Source: an uncultured Oscillospiraceae bacterium
GTDB taxonomy: Bacteria > Bacillota > Clostridia > Oscillospirales > Oscillospiraceae
Assembly (NCBI GenBank): GCA_944385675.1
Contig: CALWYD010000004.1
Coordinates: 1 to 64,000 of the forward strand
Length of the DNA: 64,000 nucleotides
Direction: 5' to 3'
Position numbers and translations under genes: made by a program. Positions 18,539-27,012 of this stretch are shown piece by piece (position 1 is the first letter of the stretch; each line of letters starts with the position of its first letter). Under the pieces are notes generated by a model that worked only from the letters and a program-made list of their open reading frames with translations, was not told the DNA's origin and searched no databases.

Positions 18539-20311
18539 TTACTTAGCGGCCTTCTTCTTCAGGAAGATGGTCTGGATACCCTCCCAAGCCAGTACCAGAG
18601 CCAGCACAAAGAGCAGCGTACCCAGAATTGCCTGGGCATAGGGGCCCCAGTCAAAGGCGCCAGCAGCGTCCACAGGAACCCCAGCAGCCTTAACAATGGT
18701 GCTTACCTTTCCGGTAACAGTCTGGAACAGAGAGGTCAGCGTAACCACCAGCATAAAGCCCATGGGGATGAAAAACATCTTATTGTTGCGGCCGATGTTG
18801 CCCAGCCAGGCGCACACGGTCAGCAGAGCCAGAGCAGCCAGTAACTGGTTAGCCGCACCAAACAGGGGCCAAATCTTGGAGTAGCCGGTCATGCCCAAGC
18901 CTACGCCCAGAACTACAGTAATGGCGGTAGCCACCACGGGGTTGGTAAGGAGCGCCTTGGCGCCGGTGGCATCCTTATAGGTCTCACCGGGCTTGAGCCA
19001 GAACTCCTGGAACATATAGCGGGCCAGACGGGTGGCGGTATCCAGAGAGGTCAGGCAGAACACAGATACTGTCAATACCAGCAGGGAGCTGATAGTGCTC
19101 TGGGCACCCTCCAGGCCGGGGATGGAAGCCACCATGCGGGAAATACCGGTGGCGAAGACCTGAGTGGGGGTGACAATCTCCTTGTTTGCATACTCAGTCC
19201 AGATAAAGGACACAGCACTCAGAGAGATGAGGGCAAGGGCACACTCAATCAGCATGCCGCCGTAGGCGATGGGCTTAGCATCCCGCTCGTGATCCAACTG
19301 CTTGGCGGTAGTACCGGAACCTACCAGAGAGTGGAAGCCAGAAATAGCGCCACAGGCAATGGTGACAAACAGGGCGGGGAACACGTAGCCCAGGGAGCTG
19401 CCGGTAGGAGCCAAGGTGTCGTACCAACCGGTGAAGGCAGGCATATCCATGTGGGCGGCGTCCGCACCGGTCAGGCCGGCGCCAATGACGCCAACAGCAG
19501 CGATGACCATCATGGCATACAGCAGGAAAGAGCTGAGATAGTCACGGGGCTGCAGCAGAATCCACACAGGAGCCACAGAGGCCACCAGGATGTATGCACC
19601 AATGACCCACATCCAGGTTGCGTTGCTCAAGTAGATGGGGTGCCACTTCAGACCCACCCACAGGCAGATGACAATACCGATGCAGCCCAGGGTGGTGGCC
19701 ACAGACAGGGGAGCGCCCTTGCGGTAAACAAAGAATCCAAACAGGACTGCCATCACGACAAACAGCAAAGAGATCATGGCCACAGAGGCGTTGGTGTCAG
19801 CGGAAACCTGATTGACCAAGCCAGTGGCTTTGTCAATGGGGAACCCATCAAACGTGCTGGCCACGATGGAAGCAAAGGCCGCTACCACCAGCACCAGGGT
19901 CAGATACGAGAACACCAAAAACAGCTTCTTGGCCCGGTCGCCGATGTTCAGAGCGACCACCTCGCCCAGGGACTGGCCCTTGTGGCGGATGGAGGCAAAC
20001 AAAGCCCCGTAGTCATGAACGGCACCGAAGAAGATACCGCCTACCAGCACCCACAGCACCACAGGCACCCAGCCGAAGACAGCGGCCTGAATGGGGCCGT
20101 TAATGGGGCCGGCGCCGGCGATGGAGGAAAAGTGGTGGCCCATCAGAACGGGGGCCTTGGCAGGCACGTAGTCCATGCCGTCCTCCAGCTCATGGGCGGG
20201 GGTGACCTTGGAGTCATCAACACCCCACTGCTTGGCAAGCCATCCGCCGTAGAAAATGTATCCTGCGACCAGAATAATAATGCCAACAATCACAACAAGC
20301 ATTGCATTCAT
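18539..20311 (-). CDS. cstA: carbon starvation protein CstA, peptide/pyruvate transporter family
   Basis: A 590-aa polytopic membrane protein with about 16 hydrophobic segments. It shows the CstA signatures: the N-terminal YGGWLAKQWGVDD region, GHHFSSIAGAGPINGPI (about 59-75) and FGAVHDYGALF. CstA family members import pyruvate or peptides when carbon is limiting. E. coli cstA is followed by a small YbdD-type gene; none is found here. Instead the start codon overlaps an upstream 179-aa gene by ATGA, so the two are translationally coupled. Confidence 0.93.
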   Translation of the reverse strand: MNAMLVVIVGIIILVAGYIFYGGWLAKQWGVDDSKVTPAHELEDGMDYVPAKAPVLMGHHFSSIAGAGPINGPIQAAVFGWVPVVLWVLVGGIFFGAVHDYGALFASIRHKGQSLGEVVALNIGDRAKKLFLVFSYLTLVLVVAAFASIVASTFDGFPIDKATGLVNQVSADTNASVAMISLLFVVMAVLFGFFVYRKGAPLSVATTLGCIGIVICLWVGLKWHPIYLSNATWMWVIGAYILVASVAPVWILLQPRDYLSSFLLYAMMVIAAVGVIGAGLTGADAAHMDMPAFTGWYDTLAPTGSSLGYVFPALFVTIACGAISGFHSLVGSGTTAKQLDHERDAKPIAYGGMLIECALALISLSAVSFIWTEYANKEIVTPTQVFATGISRMVASIPGLEGAQSTISSLLVLTVSVFCLTSLDTATRLARYMFQEFWLKPGETYKDATGAKALLTNPVVATAITVVLGVGLGMTGYSKIWPLFGAANQLLAALALLTVCAWLGNIGRNNKMFFIPMGFMLVVTLTSLFQTVTGKVSTIVKAAGVPVDAAGAFDWGPYAQAILGTLLFVLALVLAWEGIQTIFLKKKAAK

Positions 20312-20847
20312 TGAGTTTTCTCCTCTCCTTTATGGTTGGAAATGATCCGATCCACTAATCGCCGCAGATCTTTTGCCATACGCTTTCCGCTGCGATTGAC
20401 GGTCACCTCCCCTGTGGAACTGTCCACAGCCGCTATTCTAAACTCCATCCATCCATGGAGTGATAGCTTATATTCCCTGCGCTTTTTCAGTTTTTTCAGT
20501 CGTTCCAAGGTCTGCGGACAGGCATTGTCATACAACACCACTGCCGTCAAATAAGTATACATATGCTGGACGTGGGGTCGAACTCGCCCCTCCCCATCTT
20601 GCAACACATGGCCGAAAATTTCATCCAGCGCCCCATCATTCAAGGTATCCAAAGACCAGAGATACAGGTACTCATGGCTCTCCGCTGCCCATAGTTCCGC
20701 TTTTTTCATCAGTACATATTGGCTATCCCTTTGATGAAACGCACATAGGGCCTTGAGCGCTGTCCCATCCTCCACTGGCTGCACGTCATAGTAAACTGTG
20801 TAGACCTTTTTTAATTCCTCTTCCAGGGATCGGCGCAGCTGCGACAT
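20308..20847 (-). CDS. hypothetical protein coupled to cstA
   Basis: A 179-aa soluble protein that I cannot assign to a family. The N-terminus is a short charged helix (SLEEELKKV), the middle has aromatic stretches (ELWAAESHEYLYLWSL), and the C-terminal third is rich in Lys and Arg. No signal peptide, membrane helix or nucleotide motif is visible. Its stop overlaps the cstA start codon (ATGA), implying co-translation and a shared role, perhaps sensing or regulation of transport. That role is inferred from position only. Confidence 0.75.
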   Translation of the reverse strand: MSQLRRSLEEELKKVYTVYYDVQPVEDGTALKALCAFHQRDSQYVLMKKAELWAAESHEYLYLWSLDTLNDGALDEIFGHVLQDGEGRVRPHVQHMYTYLTAVVLYDNACPQTLERLKKLKKRREYKLSLHGWMEFRIAAVDSSTGEVTVNRSGKRMAKDLRRLVDRIISNHKGEEKTQ

Positions 20848-21109
20848 GGGACTACCTCTCTTTCTCTTAAATATCCCGGTTCCAGAGAAACGGGATGCAG
20901 TTCCATTTTAGTATTATTTATCAGTCTGAACTGGAAACGTTCCCGATAACAAGCGCATATTTATGAACAAACTATTAATGCCAGGGTTATCATAGCAGAT
21001 CGATCTCTTTTTTGCAAGGGGAACTTCACCTGTAATTACCAAATTCCCCTGGGATTTTCTCAGTTATTTTATGCATTTCACATTAAATCCCCCATTCTCT
21101 TCTTTTAAA
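20848..21109. promoter_or_regulatory. divergent intergenic region with a cre-like site
   Basis: This gap separates the cstA operon from the divergent sulfatase gene. At 20933-20946 the plus strand reads TGGAAACGTTCCCG, about 11 of 14 matches to the CcpA-binding cre consensus with the central AACGTT intact. Catabolite control of cstA would fit, but the match is imperfect. A clear -35/-10 pair for the cstA operon was not found. Confidence 0.35.
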
Positions 21110-21138
21110 TTGACAGTATAAAGGGGATGGGCTACAAT
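21110..21138 (+). promoter_or_regulatory. SigA promoter of the LTA-synthase-like gene
   Basis: TTGACA (21110-21115) and TACAAT (21133-21138) with a 17-bp spacer. The -10 contains the first in-frame ATG (21137), which shows that translation must start further down, at 21179. Confidence 0.85.
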
Positions 21139-21178
21139 GAAACACACACCGCCCTTTCCCCACATATGGAGGTCAACG

Positions 21179-23296
21179 ATGAACCATCTCATCTCCGGGC
21201 CATATAAGTGCCTCTCCCTTGACCGCTGGCGCTGTCTGGCTGCCCCTTCTTTATTTTTTATTATTATAATCTACTATGAAGAGCTGATTCTCAAGCTCAT
21301 CTGTTTTCGGGCGCTGACTGTCCCCGGCATTATCTTTACCTTTCTATTCTCTCTTCCCCCGGCTCTGCTGCTGGGGTTGTTGTGCGGCGGCCTCTCTCCC
21401 CAACGGGGAAGGATTCTGCTTCCCCTATGCACCACACTGCTCTCCTTGTGGCTATGCGCTCAGACTATTTACTATCGGCTGTTTAAAACTTTTTTGACCA
21501 TTTTTTCCATCACCAAAATGACCATGGTCGCCGGGGCCTTTGGCGATATGGCCCTGTGGGAAATTGTACTCAACTGGTTCCCCATTGTTTTGATGGCCCT
21601 TCCTGTCCTGGCCTCTTTTACCCTGCGCCGAAGGATCATTTTCAATCGGCCGCAGGCCGCAAAAGGCCTGCGGCTGCGGTGGGCGGCCATGGCCGCCGCT
21701 GTTCAGCTTTTCAGCATTGGCATTGTGCTGCTATGCGGCGGTGGGGTCCTCTCTCTGCGTTACATCTATACCCAGGCTGCTGCTCCGGAATTGGAGACAC
21801 AGAATTTTGGAATGCTCACCCAGACCCAAATGGAAATTCGCCGCGTGCTCTTTGGCATTACTCCAGACCGCCTCCAGGGGGAGGCATCCGGTTCTCTGGG
21901 AGAATGGACTGAGCCAGACCCCTCCCATTCCTCGGGCACCAGCTTCCACAAGATGGACATTGATTTCGATGCCCTTATTGCTGAGACAGATGACCCAGAT
22001 CTCATTGAGATGCATACCTGGTTTTCTCAGCGGGAGGCCACTGCTGAAAATCAATGGACGGGATATTTTCAGGGGAAAAACCTGGTTTGGATTGTGGCCG
22101 AGGGATTTTCTACGCTGGCCATGGATCCTCAACGCACTCCAACCTTGTGGCAGCTCTCCCACCAGGGTTTTGTTTTTGAAAATTTCTACACCCCCTTGTG
22201 GGGAGTATCCACCTCCGACGGGGAATACGTTACCACTACCGGTCTTATTCCAAAGTCAGGAGTTTGGAGCTATTCTCAATCCGCCTCCAATTATATGCCC
22301 TTTGCTCTTGGAACCCAGTTTTCTCAGCTTGGCTATCGAACCATGGCCTTTCATGACTACCTGTATGAGTACTATGACCGCAACCTCTCCCACCCCAATA
22401 TGGGCTATGAGTATATTGCCCTGGGACATGGTTTAGAGGAAAAAGACATTATCCCACCGGAAAATTTGGCTTCGGGCAACATATTTCCTCCCTCTGACCA
22501 AATGATGATGGAAAAAATTGTTCCTATGTTTGTCAACGAGGATAACTTTATGGTCTACTGTCTCACAGTCAGTGGCCACCTGAACTATACTCTGGAAGAA
22601 AACGCTATGTCCCGCCGCCATTGGGACGAAGTGAAGGACCTTCCTTACAGCGACACTGTGAAATGCTATCTGGCCTGTCAGATCGAACTAGAACTAGCAG
22701 TAGAAAGCCTGATGGAGCAGCTAGAGGCGGCGGGCAAGCTGGAGGATACCGTCATCGTCCTGTCTGCTGACCACTACCCTTACGGCCTGACGGACGAGGA
22801 ATACAGTGAACTTCTGGGCCACCAAGTCGATCCGGTTTTTGAGTTGTATCACAACACTCTGATTCTCTGGAGCGCTGAGATGACCGAGCCGGTCTATGTG
22901 GACAAATATTGCTCCAGCCTGGACGTAATGCCTACCCTATCCAATTTATTTGGGCTGGAGTATGACTCCCGGCTTATTATGGGAGAGGATATCCTCTCTG
23001 ATTCCGATGGGATGGTTATTTTTTCCAATTATAGTTTCATTACTCCCCGGGGCTTCTACAACTCTACGACCGACCAGTTTACCTGCTGGGACGGCAGTGA
23101 ACCGGACTTTGATGCAGTAGCCGAGACGGTAGCTGAAGTACAAAATAGAGTGGCTTATTCTGCTGCAATTCTGGACCGGGATTACTACCGCATCGTTCTC
23201 AACGGGCCGCCCCGGGAGGAGGAGTCCCTTTTTCCCTTCCACCTCATTCCGCCCTGGGACAGCGGGAGCCGGCCGGAGAACAGCCTTATGCCCTGA
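21179..23296 (+). CDS. LTA synthase family sulfatase-type membrane enzyme
   Basis: A 705-aa enzyme with about five N-terminal membrane helices (first 230 residues) and an extracytoplasmic alkaline-phosphatase/sulfatase domain. The lipoteichoic-acid-synthase metal site is complete: E308 (VAEGF), catalytic T345 (STSDGEY), H467 (SGH) and D531-H532 (SADHYP). It probably transfers glycerol-phosphate-type groups or acts as a related phosphoglycerol transferase; the exact acceptor cannot be read. The start at 21179 has a GGAGG site, whereas the ATG at 21137 lies in the promoter -10. It is monocistronic, with a promoter and a terminator of its own. Confidence 0.9.
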   Translation: MNHLISGPYKCLSLDRWRCLAAPSLFFIIIIYYEELILKLICFRALTVPGIIFTFLFSLPPALLLGLLCGGLSPQRGRILLPLCTTLLSLWLCAQTIYYRLFKTFLTIFSITKMTMVAGAFGDMALWEIVLNWFPIVLMALPVLASFTLRRRIIFNRPQAAKGLRLRWAAMAAAVQLFSIGIVLLCGGGVLSLRYIYTQAAAPELETQNFGMLTQTQMEIRRVLFGITPDRLQGEASGSLGEWTEPDPSHSSGTSFHKMDIDFDALIAETDDPDLIEMHTWFSQREATAENQWTGYFQGKNLVWIVAEGFSTLAMDPQRTPTLWQLSHQGFVFENFYTPLWGVSTSDGEYVTTTGLIPKSGVWSYSQSASNYMPFALGTQFSQLGYRTMAFHDYLYEYYDRNLSHPNMGYEYIALGHGLEEKDIIPPENLASGNIFPPSDQMMMEKIVPMFVNEDNFMVYCLTVSGHLNYTLEENAMSRRHWDEVKDLPYSDTVKCYLACQIELELAVESLMEQLEAAGKLEDTVIVLSADHYPYGLTDEEYSELLGHQVDPVFELYHNTLILWSAEMTEPVYVDKYCSSLDVMPTLSNLFGLEYDSRLIMGEDILSDSDGMVIFSNYSFITPRGFYNSTTDQFTCWDGSEPDFDAVAETVAEVQNRVAYSAAILDRDYYRIVLNGPPREEESLFPFHLIPPWDSGSRPENSLMP

Positions 23297-23340
23297 GTTC
23301 AGGAGGATGCGTTCCCAACCCTCCCTCTCTCCAAACGAAA

Positions 23341-23376
23341 AACAGGGCCGCCAGACAGGCGGCCCCGTTTTTATCC
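23341..23376 (+). terminator. bidirectional terminator
   Basis: An 8-bp stem GGGCCGCC/GGCGGCCC (23345-23352 with 23358-23365) is followed by CGTTTTT on the plus strand, and a T run also follows in the minus direction. It separates the convergent sulfatase gene and the 51-aa membrane protein gene. Confidence 0.8.
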
Positions 23377-23526
23377 TCTTTTTCCGTATTTGCTTCGCAC
23401 ATACCGGCGGCCAAGAAAGAACATGGCCAGGCCCAGCCCGATGGCAGCCAGAGGCACCAGGGCGTAAATCAGGAAAAAGAACAGGATCCTGACCGGCAGT
23501 CCTGCCCCTGTCATGGTCATAGTCAT
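23371..23526 (-). CDS. small membrane protein, 51 aa
   Basis: A short open frame with a strong ribosome site (TAGGAGGG, 6 nt before the ATG) codes for a 51-aa protein: one long hydrophobic segment (residues 12-38) and a very basic tail (RRYVRSKYGKRG), the layout of a single-span inner-membrane peptide. It starts 10 nt after the stop codon of the XRE regulator and shares its terminator, so the two form an operon. Function unknown. Confidence 0.65.
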   Translation of the reverse strand: MTMTMTGAGLPVRILFFFLIYALVPLAAIGLGLAMFFLGRRYVRSKYGKRG

Positions 23527-23536
23527 ATTGGCCCTC

Positions 23537-23905
23537 CTAACGAATGAACATACAGACGGATACCAGGTTCGCCAGCAGATTCAGCAGCATATAGCAGCCC
23601 CAGGCTACCGGCAGCAGACCCAGCCAGTACCAATGCAGGGCAAACCAGCCCGGCTCCTTCCGGCAGGTCGCCTGTCCCTGCTGCTCTCCCCCGCTTTCCG
23701 CCCCGGTCATCTGCCCGCTGAGCAGCTGATCCACTGTAACGCCCAATGCCCGGGCCAGGGGCAGCAGCCGGTCGGTATCAGGCAGGGCGTCCCCCACCTC
23801 CCACTTGCTCACCGCCTGACGGGAAACCCCCACCAGTTCGGCCAACTGCTCCTGTGACAGCCCCAGCCGGCTGCGCCGGACTTGAATCAATTCTCCTGAA
23901 GTCAC
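23537..23905 (-). CDS. XRE family transcriptional regulator with C-terminal membrane helix
   Basis: A 122-aa protein: a Cro/C1-type HTH in residues 1-62 (LGLSQEQLAELVGVSRQAVSKWE), a charged linker, and a hydrophobic C-terminal segment (about 90-118) likely to span the membrane. Such membrane-tethered XRE proteins are common in Clostridia; their targets are mostly unknown. It is followed by a 51-aa membrane peptide gene, which may be its partner. Confidence 0.87.
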   Translation of the reverse strand: MTSGELIQVRRSRLGLSQEQLAELVGVSRQAVSKWEVGDALPDTDRLLPLARALGVTVDQLLSGQMTGAESGGEQQGQATCRKEPGWFALHWYWLGLLPVAWGCYMLLNLLANLVSVCMFIR

Positions 23906-24023
23906 CAGTATTCTCCTCCTTTCGCCCTCTATTTTATCCCGGCAGGCAGCTACGGCGCCACCAACCCGTGTTTGCAGCTGCGCAACCTGCGGTTGCGCCC
24001 GTCCGCCGGGCTGTCGGGCACAG

Positions 24024-24056
24024 AAAAAGGGCGCCCCAAAGGGCGCCCCTTTTTTC
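24024..24056 (-). terminator. terminator of the zinc-ribbon gene
   Basis: Two copies of GGGCGCCC (24029-24036 and 24041-24048) pair as a stem with T runs in both directions. It lies 25 nt after the zinc-ribbon stop codon. A separate perfect 8-bp hairpin (23980-23998, loop 3 nt) lies further left, upstream of the XRE gene. Confidence 0.75.
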
Positions 24057-24080
24057 CTGGCAAACTTAAATTGGCCCTAA

Positions 24081-24365
24081 TTAGCCCTGCTGCTGTTCAC
24101 GCATTTTGGCAAAGCAATCGCTGCAGTAAACAGGACGATCAGACTTGGGCTCAAAAGGCACCTTAGCCTCGCCGCCGCAAGCAGCACACACGGCGGTGAA
24201 GTACTCACGAGGGCCGCGGGCAGCGTTCTTGCGGGCATCACGGCAGGCCTTGCAACGCTGGGGCTCGTTCTGGAAGCCGCGCTCGGCATAGAACTCCTGC
24301 TCACCGGCGGTGAAGGTAAACTCCTTGCCACACTCTTTACATACCAGGATCTTGTCTTCGTACAT
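24081..24365 (-). CDS. zinc-ribbon domain protein
   Basis: A 94-aa protein with four CxxC pairs: CKEC and CKAC flanking a FTAGEQEFYAERGF block, then CAAC and CSDC about 20 residues apart. These make two zinc ribbons of the kind found in small clostridial proteins of unknown role. The start at 24365 has a GAGAGGG site; the frame extends ten codons upstream without a conserved sequence. It lies about 60 nt downstream of sigH. Confidence 0.85.
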   Translation of the reverse strand: MYEDKILVCKECGKEFTFTAGEQEFYAERGFQNEPQRCKACRDARKNAARGPREYFTAVCAACGGEAKVPFEPKSDRPVYCSDCFAKMREQQQG

Positions 24366-24427
24366 GGATTTTCCCTCTCTTTGACTGTTGCCCAACCAAA
24401 AAACATGTTCGGGCGGAATATTTGCGA

Positions 24428-25042
24428 TCAGCTCTCGCTGGATACGCCAGATGAAAATTGCTGCGCCACCTTGCGCCGAATCCGCTGGACCGCGTTGTCC
24501 ACCGACTTTTGGGATCTGCCCACCTGACCTGCAATCTCTCTACAGGAGAGACCGCTGAGATAGAGGGGCAAAATGTTCGCCTCAAACTCAGATAATTGGC
24601 CCTTCAGAGCGTCAAGCCGCTCTTTCAGTTCCTCCCTGCCGATGATGACGTCCTCCGGGCTCTCCACACTGGAGAGCTGGTGCGCACTGCTTCCATCAAA
24701 AAGAGGGGGTTCAAAAGAGATGCTGCGATTTAAGGGGGAGTGTTTTCCGCCCTGGGCCGCCCGAATGGCGGTGAGCAGGCGGCTGCGGATACAAATCTCC
24801 GCATACGTGCGAAAAGCGGCATCACGTCCCGGATCAAATCCACGGATAGCTGTCAGCAGCCCTAGCATTCCCTCTTGAATCAGATCCTCGCTGTCTCCAC
24901 CTGCCAAAAAAAGAGGGCGGGCACAGGCACGAACCAACTGACCGTATCGGCGCACCAACTCGGTTTCAGCCCGGGAATCGCTTTGAGCTACTCTGCCGCA
25001 TAACTCCTCATCAGAGATATTTTCAAGCAAATTGGATTCCAT
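24428..25042 (-). CDS. sigH: RNA polymerase sigma factor SigH (sporulation/stationary phase)
   Basis: A 204-aa sigma-70 family protein closest in pattern to SigH/Spo0H: region 2 (LVRACARPLFLAGGDSED and EGMLGLLTAIRGFD) and region 4 (LSGLSCREIAGQVGRSQKSVDNAVQRIRRK). SigH directs early sporulation genes, consistent with other spore genes in the window. The frame could start 17 codons earlier, but that ATG lies inside the promoter -10. The ATG at 25042 gives a leader of only about 16 nt with no recognisable ribosome site. Confidence 0.88.
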   Translation of the reverse strand: MESNLLENISDEELCGRVAQSDSRAETELVRRYGQLVRACARPLFLAGGDSEDLIQEGMLGLLTAIRGFDPGRDAAFRTYAEICIRSRLLTAIRAAQGGKHSPLNRSISFEPPLFDGSSAHQLSSVESPEDVIIGREELKERLDALKGQLSEFEANILPLYLSGLSCREIAGQVGRSQKSVDNAVQRIRRKVAQQFSSGVSSES

Positions 25043-25064
25043 ATAGATGTTACAACTATCAGAC

Positions 25065-25093
25065 ATAATAAACAAAATGAACGGATTTGTCAA
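25065..25093 (-). promoter_or_regulatory. SigA-type promoter of sigH
   Basis: TTGACA (25088-25093) and TATTAT (25065-25070) on the minus strand, spacer 17 bp. The -10 overlaps an upstream in-frame ATG, which sets the translation start downstream. Confidence 0.75.
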
Positions 25094-25102
25094 GGGGCTA
25101 GC

Positions 25103-25208
25103 TAAAAGATTTTGTTCATTTCTCCATATACTTCTAATTTTTCCCTGTTTTCCCGATTTTTCCGCTGCCCTGACTTCTGGTCAAGGGCTTCAACTGCAAA
25201 ATCTTTTA
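25103..25208. repeat. long inverted repeat between glmM and sigH
   Basis: Perfect 12-bp arms TAAAAGATTTTG (25103-25114) and CAAAATCTTTTA (25197-25208) are separated by 82 nt. The interior holds a smaller hairpin around 25168-25187. It could fold as RNA in the glmM 3-prime region or be a small non-autonomous element; no target duplication is evident. Confidence 0.4.
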
Positions 25209-25241
25209 TGTTTTATAAATTCTTCTTCGCTTCCCGGTCTC

Positions 25242-26603
25242 TCATTTCAGTCCCGCAATTAAATCCGCCAGTCGTTGTGCTACCTCCTGGGCCATCATCT
25301 GTGTCTTTGCCTCCACCATGACGCGCATAAGCGCCTCAGTACCCGAGGGGCGTACCAGCACACGGCCATCATCGCTCAGAGCCGCTTCCTCCTGCTGAAC
25401 AGCCTGAGCAAGCAACGGGCTGGCCATGACTGCTTTTTTCACATCGTTATCGGCCACGGGCACATTAATCAGCACCTGGGGATAGCGGGGACAGACACCG
25501 AAGAGCTGAGAGGCCTTTTTCCCGCTCTCCTTTACCAGGGCTAAAATTTGCAGGGCGGTCAACTGCCCGTCTCCGGTGGTGGCATAATCCAGGAAAATGG
25601 TATGTCCGGACTGTTCGCCACCAAGAACATAGCCCTTTTCTATCATGCGCTCCAACACATTCCGGTCGCCCACATCGGTACATTCCACCTTCAGCCCATT
25701 TTCTTTGGCGTAGACGTGGAAACCCAGATTGGACATTACCGTAGCTACTACAGATCCGCCGGGCAACTTACCCCGTGCCATGAGATCCAGGCCGCAGGCC
25801 GCCATCACCTGGTCGCCGTCAATGAGTGCCCCTGTCTCGTCCACAGCCAGGCACCGGTCTGCATCTCCGTCAAAGGCAATTCCCATGTCGTAGCCCCCTG
25901 CCTTGACCATAGCAGAAAGGGCATCAATATGGGTAGAGCCGCACTTATCGTTGATATTGACGCCGTCAGGATCGGCATTAATCACGTCAGTGCGCAGCTT
26001 AGGAAACTGGTCGAAGAGCCGGGCGGCAGTGGTGTAAGAAGCACCGTTTGCACAGTCCACCAGAATACGCAGACCGGCCAGATCACTGGTAATAGTGGAC
26101 TGGAGGTGGTCGATATAGTCTGCCACCGCCTTTTCCGCCACATAGCTCACCTTGCCAATGTCCCCGTGGGTCTTGCGGGGGACGTTGTTGTGGTCAAAAA
26201 GGACAATGTCCTCAATCTTCTCCTCTAACTCATCGGAAAGCTTGAACCCCTGTCCGTTGAATATCTTAATCCCGTTATGCTCAAAAGGATTATGGCTGGC
26301 GGAGATCACAATGCCAGCATCTGCACCCTGGTCCACGGTGACCCAAGCCACCCCGGGGGTGGGGAGAGTACCCAGATCCAACACGTCGGCCCCCGCAGTA
26401 CATAGGCCGGCAATCAGGGCGCCCTTGAGTAAATCACCGGAGATGCGGGTGTCCTTGCCGATGGTCACCACCGGCTTCTCCCCTTCCTTTTTCCCCTTGG
26501 CCAGCACCATGGCCGCCGCCAGGCCTACTTTGTAGGCCAAATCCGCATCCAAACCAGCATTGACCACACCCCGAATCCCGTCAGTTCCAAACAGTTTCCC
26601 CAT
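25242..26603 (-). CDS. glmM: phosphoglucosamine mutase
   Basis: A 453-aa enzyme converting glucosamine-6-phosphate to glucosamine-1-phosphate for peptidoglycan precursors. Signatures: N-terminal GKLFGTDGIRG, phosphoserine loop ISASHNP (serine near 102), metal-binding DGDADR and the C-terminal phosphate loop RPSGTE. Length and order of domains are normal. It begins 5 nt after the SdpI-like gene, so the two are probably co-translated. Confidence 0.96.
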   Translation of the reverse strand: MGKLFGTDGIRGVVNAGLDADLAYKVGLAAAMVLAKGKKEGEKPVVTIGKDTRISGDLLKGALIAGLCTAGADVLDLGTLPTPGVAWVTVDQGADAGIVISASHNPFEHNGIKIFNGQGFKLSDELEEKIEDIVLFDHNNVPRKTHGDIGKVSYVAEKAVADYIDHLQSTITSDLAGLRILVDCANGASYTTAARLFDQFPKLRTDVINADPDGVNINDKCGSTHIDALSAMVKAGGYDMGIAFDGDADRCLAVDETGALIDGDQVMAACGLDLMARGKLPGGSVVATVMSNLGFHVYAKENGLKVECTDVGDRNVLERMIEKGYVLGGEQSGHTIFLDYATTGDGQLTALQILALVKESGKKASQLFGVCPRYPQVLINVPVADNDVKKAVMASPLLAQAVQQEEAALSDDGRVLVRPSGTEALMRVMVEAKTQMMAQEVAQRLADLIAGLK

Positions 26604-26608
26604 ATTTA

Positions 26609-26986
26609 CTACCTCTTTCTTCCAAACTGGTCAAAATTTTGTTTTAACGCCCGTTCCACCGGGATAATTGTCCCGAGCATAACTAACATCTGAAGTATTA
26701 CCGTCACTACGCACCATACTCCTACCTGAGTCACACCCTGCCCCAAAGAGGGCAGCATCAACACAAAAGAAACGGGAAGCATAACAATTCCTGTCCGAAC
26801 CCATATTTTCCCGCAAGCTTCATGGGCAAAATCCCAGGTCTGCTGATTTTTCATGGAGCGATGGGTGCGGTAGCCATAGAAGGAGTTCATCCGCTTGGGG
26901 GGTTTTTTCAAAAAGCGCCATCCAAAATACATCATAATAAGAGGTACAAGCAAACACATTGCCGTACAGTAAATCCAAAAGGCCAC
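26609..26986 (-). CDS. SdpI family membrane protein
   Basis: A 125-aa protein with three hydrophobic segments and the SdpI-family block NSFYGYRTHRSMKNQQTWDFA (residues 34-54). SdpI of Bacillus is the immunity and signalling partner of the SdpC toxin, but most family members occur without a toxin, as here. It sits tightly between ruvB and glmM, so a housekeeping or envelope role is as likely as immunity. Confidence 0.85.
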   Translation of the reverse strand: MAFWIYCTAMCLLVPLIMMYFGWRFLKKPPKRMNSFYGYRTHRSMKNQQTWDFAHEACGKIWVRTGIVMLPVSFVLMLPSLGQGVTQVGVWCVVTVILQMLVMLGTIIPVERALKQNFDQFGRKR

Positions 26987-27012
26987 CGAACCTGCCCCCT
27001 TCCTAAATTATG

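Noticed and set aside
19289..20314. 341-codon His/Gln/Gly-rich plus-strand frame
   Set aside because: Antisense to cstA; low-complexity composition typical of a shadow frame.
21137..21178. Upstream ATG of the LTA-synthase-like gene
   Set aside because: It lies inside the -10 box of the promoter at 21110-21138, so it is not transcribed.
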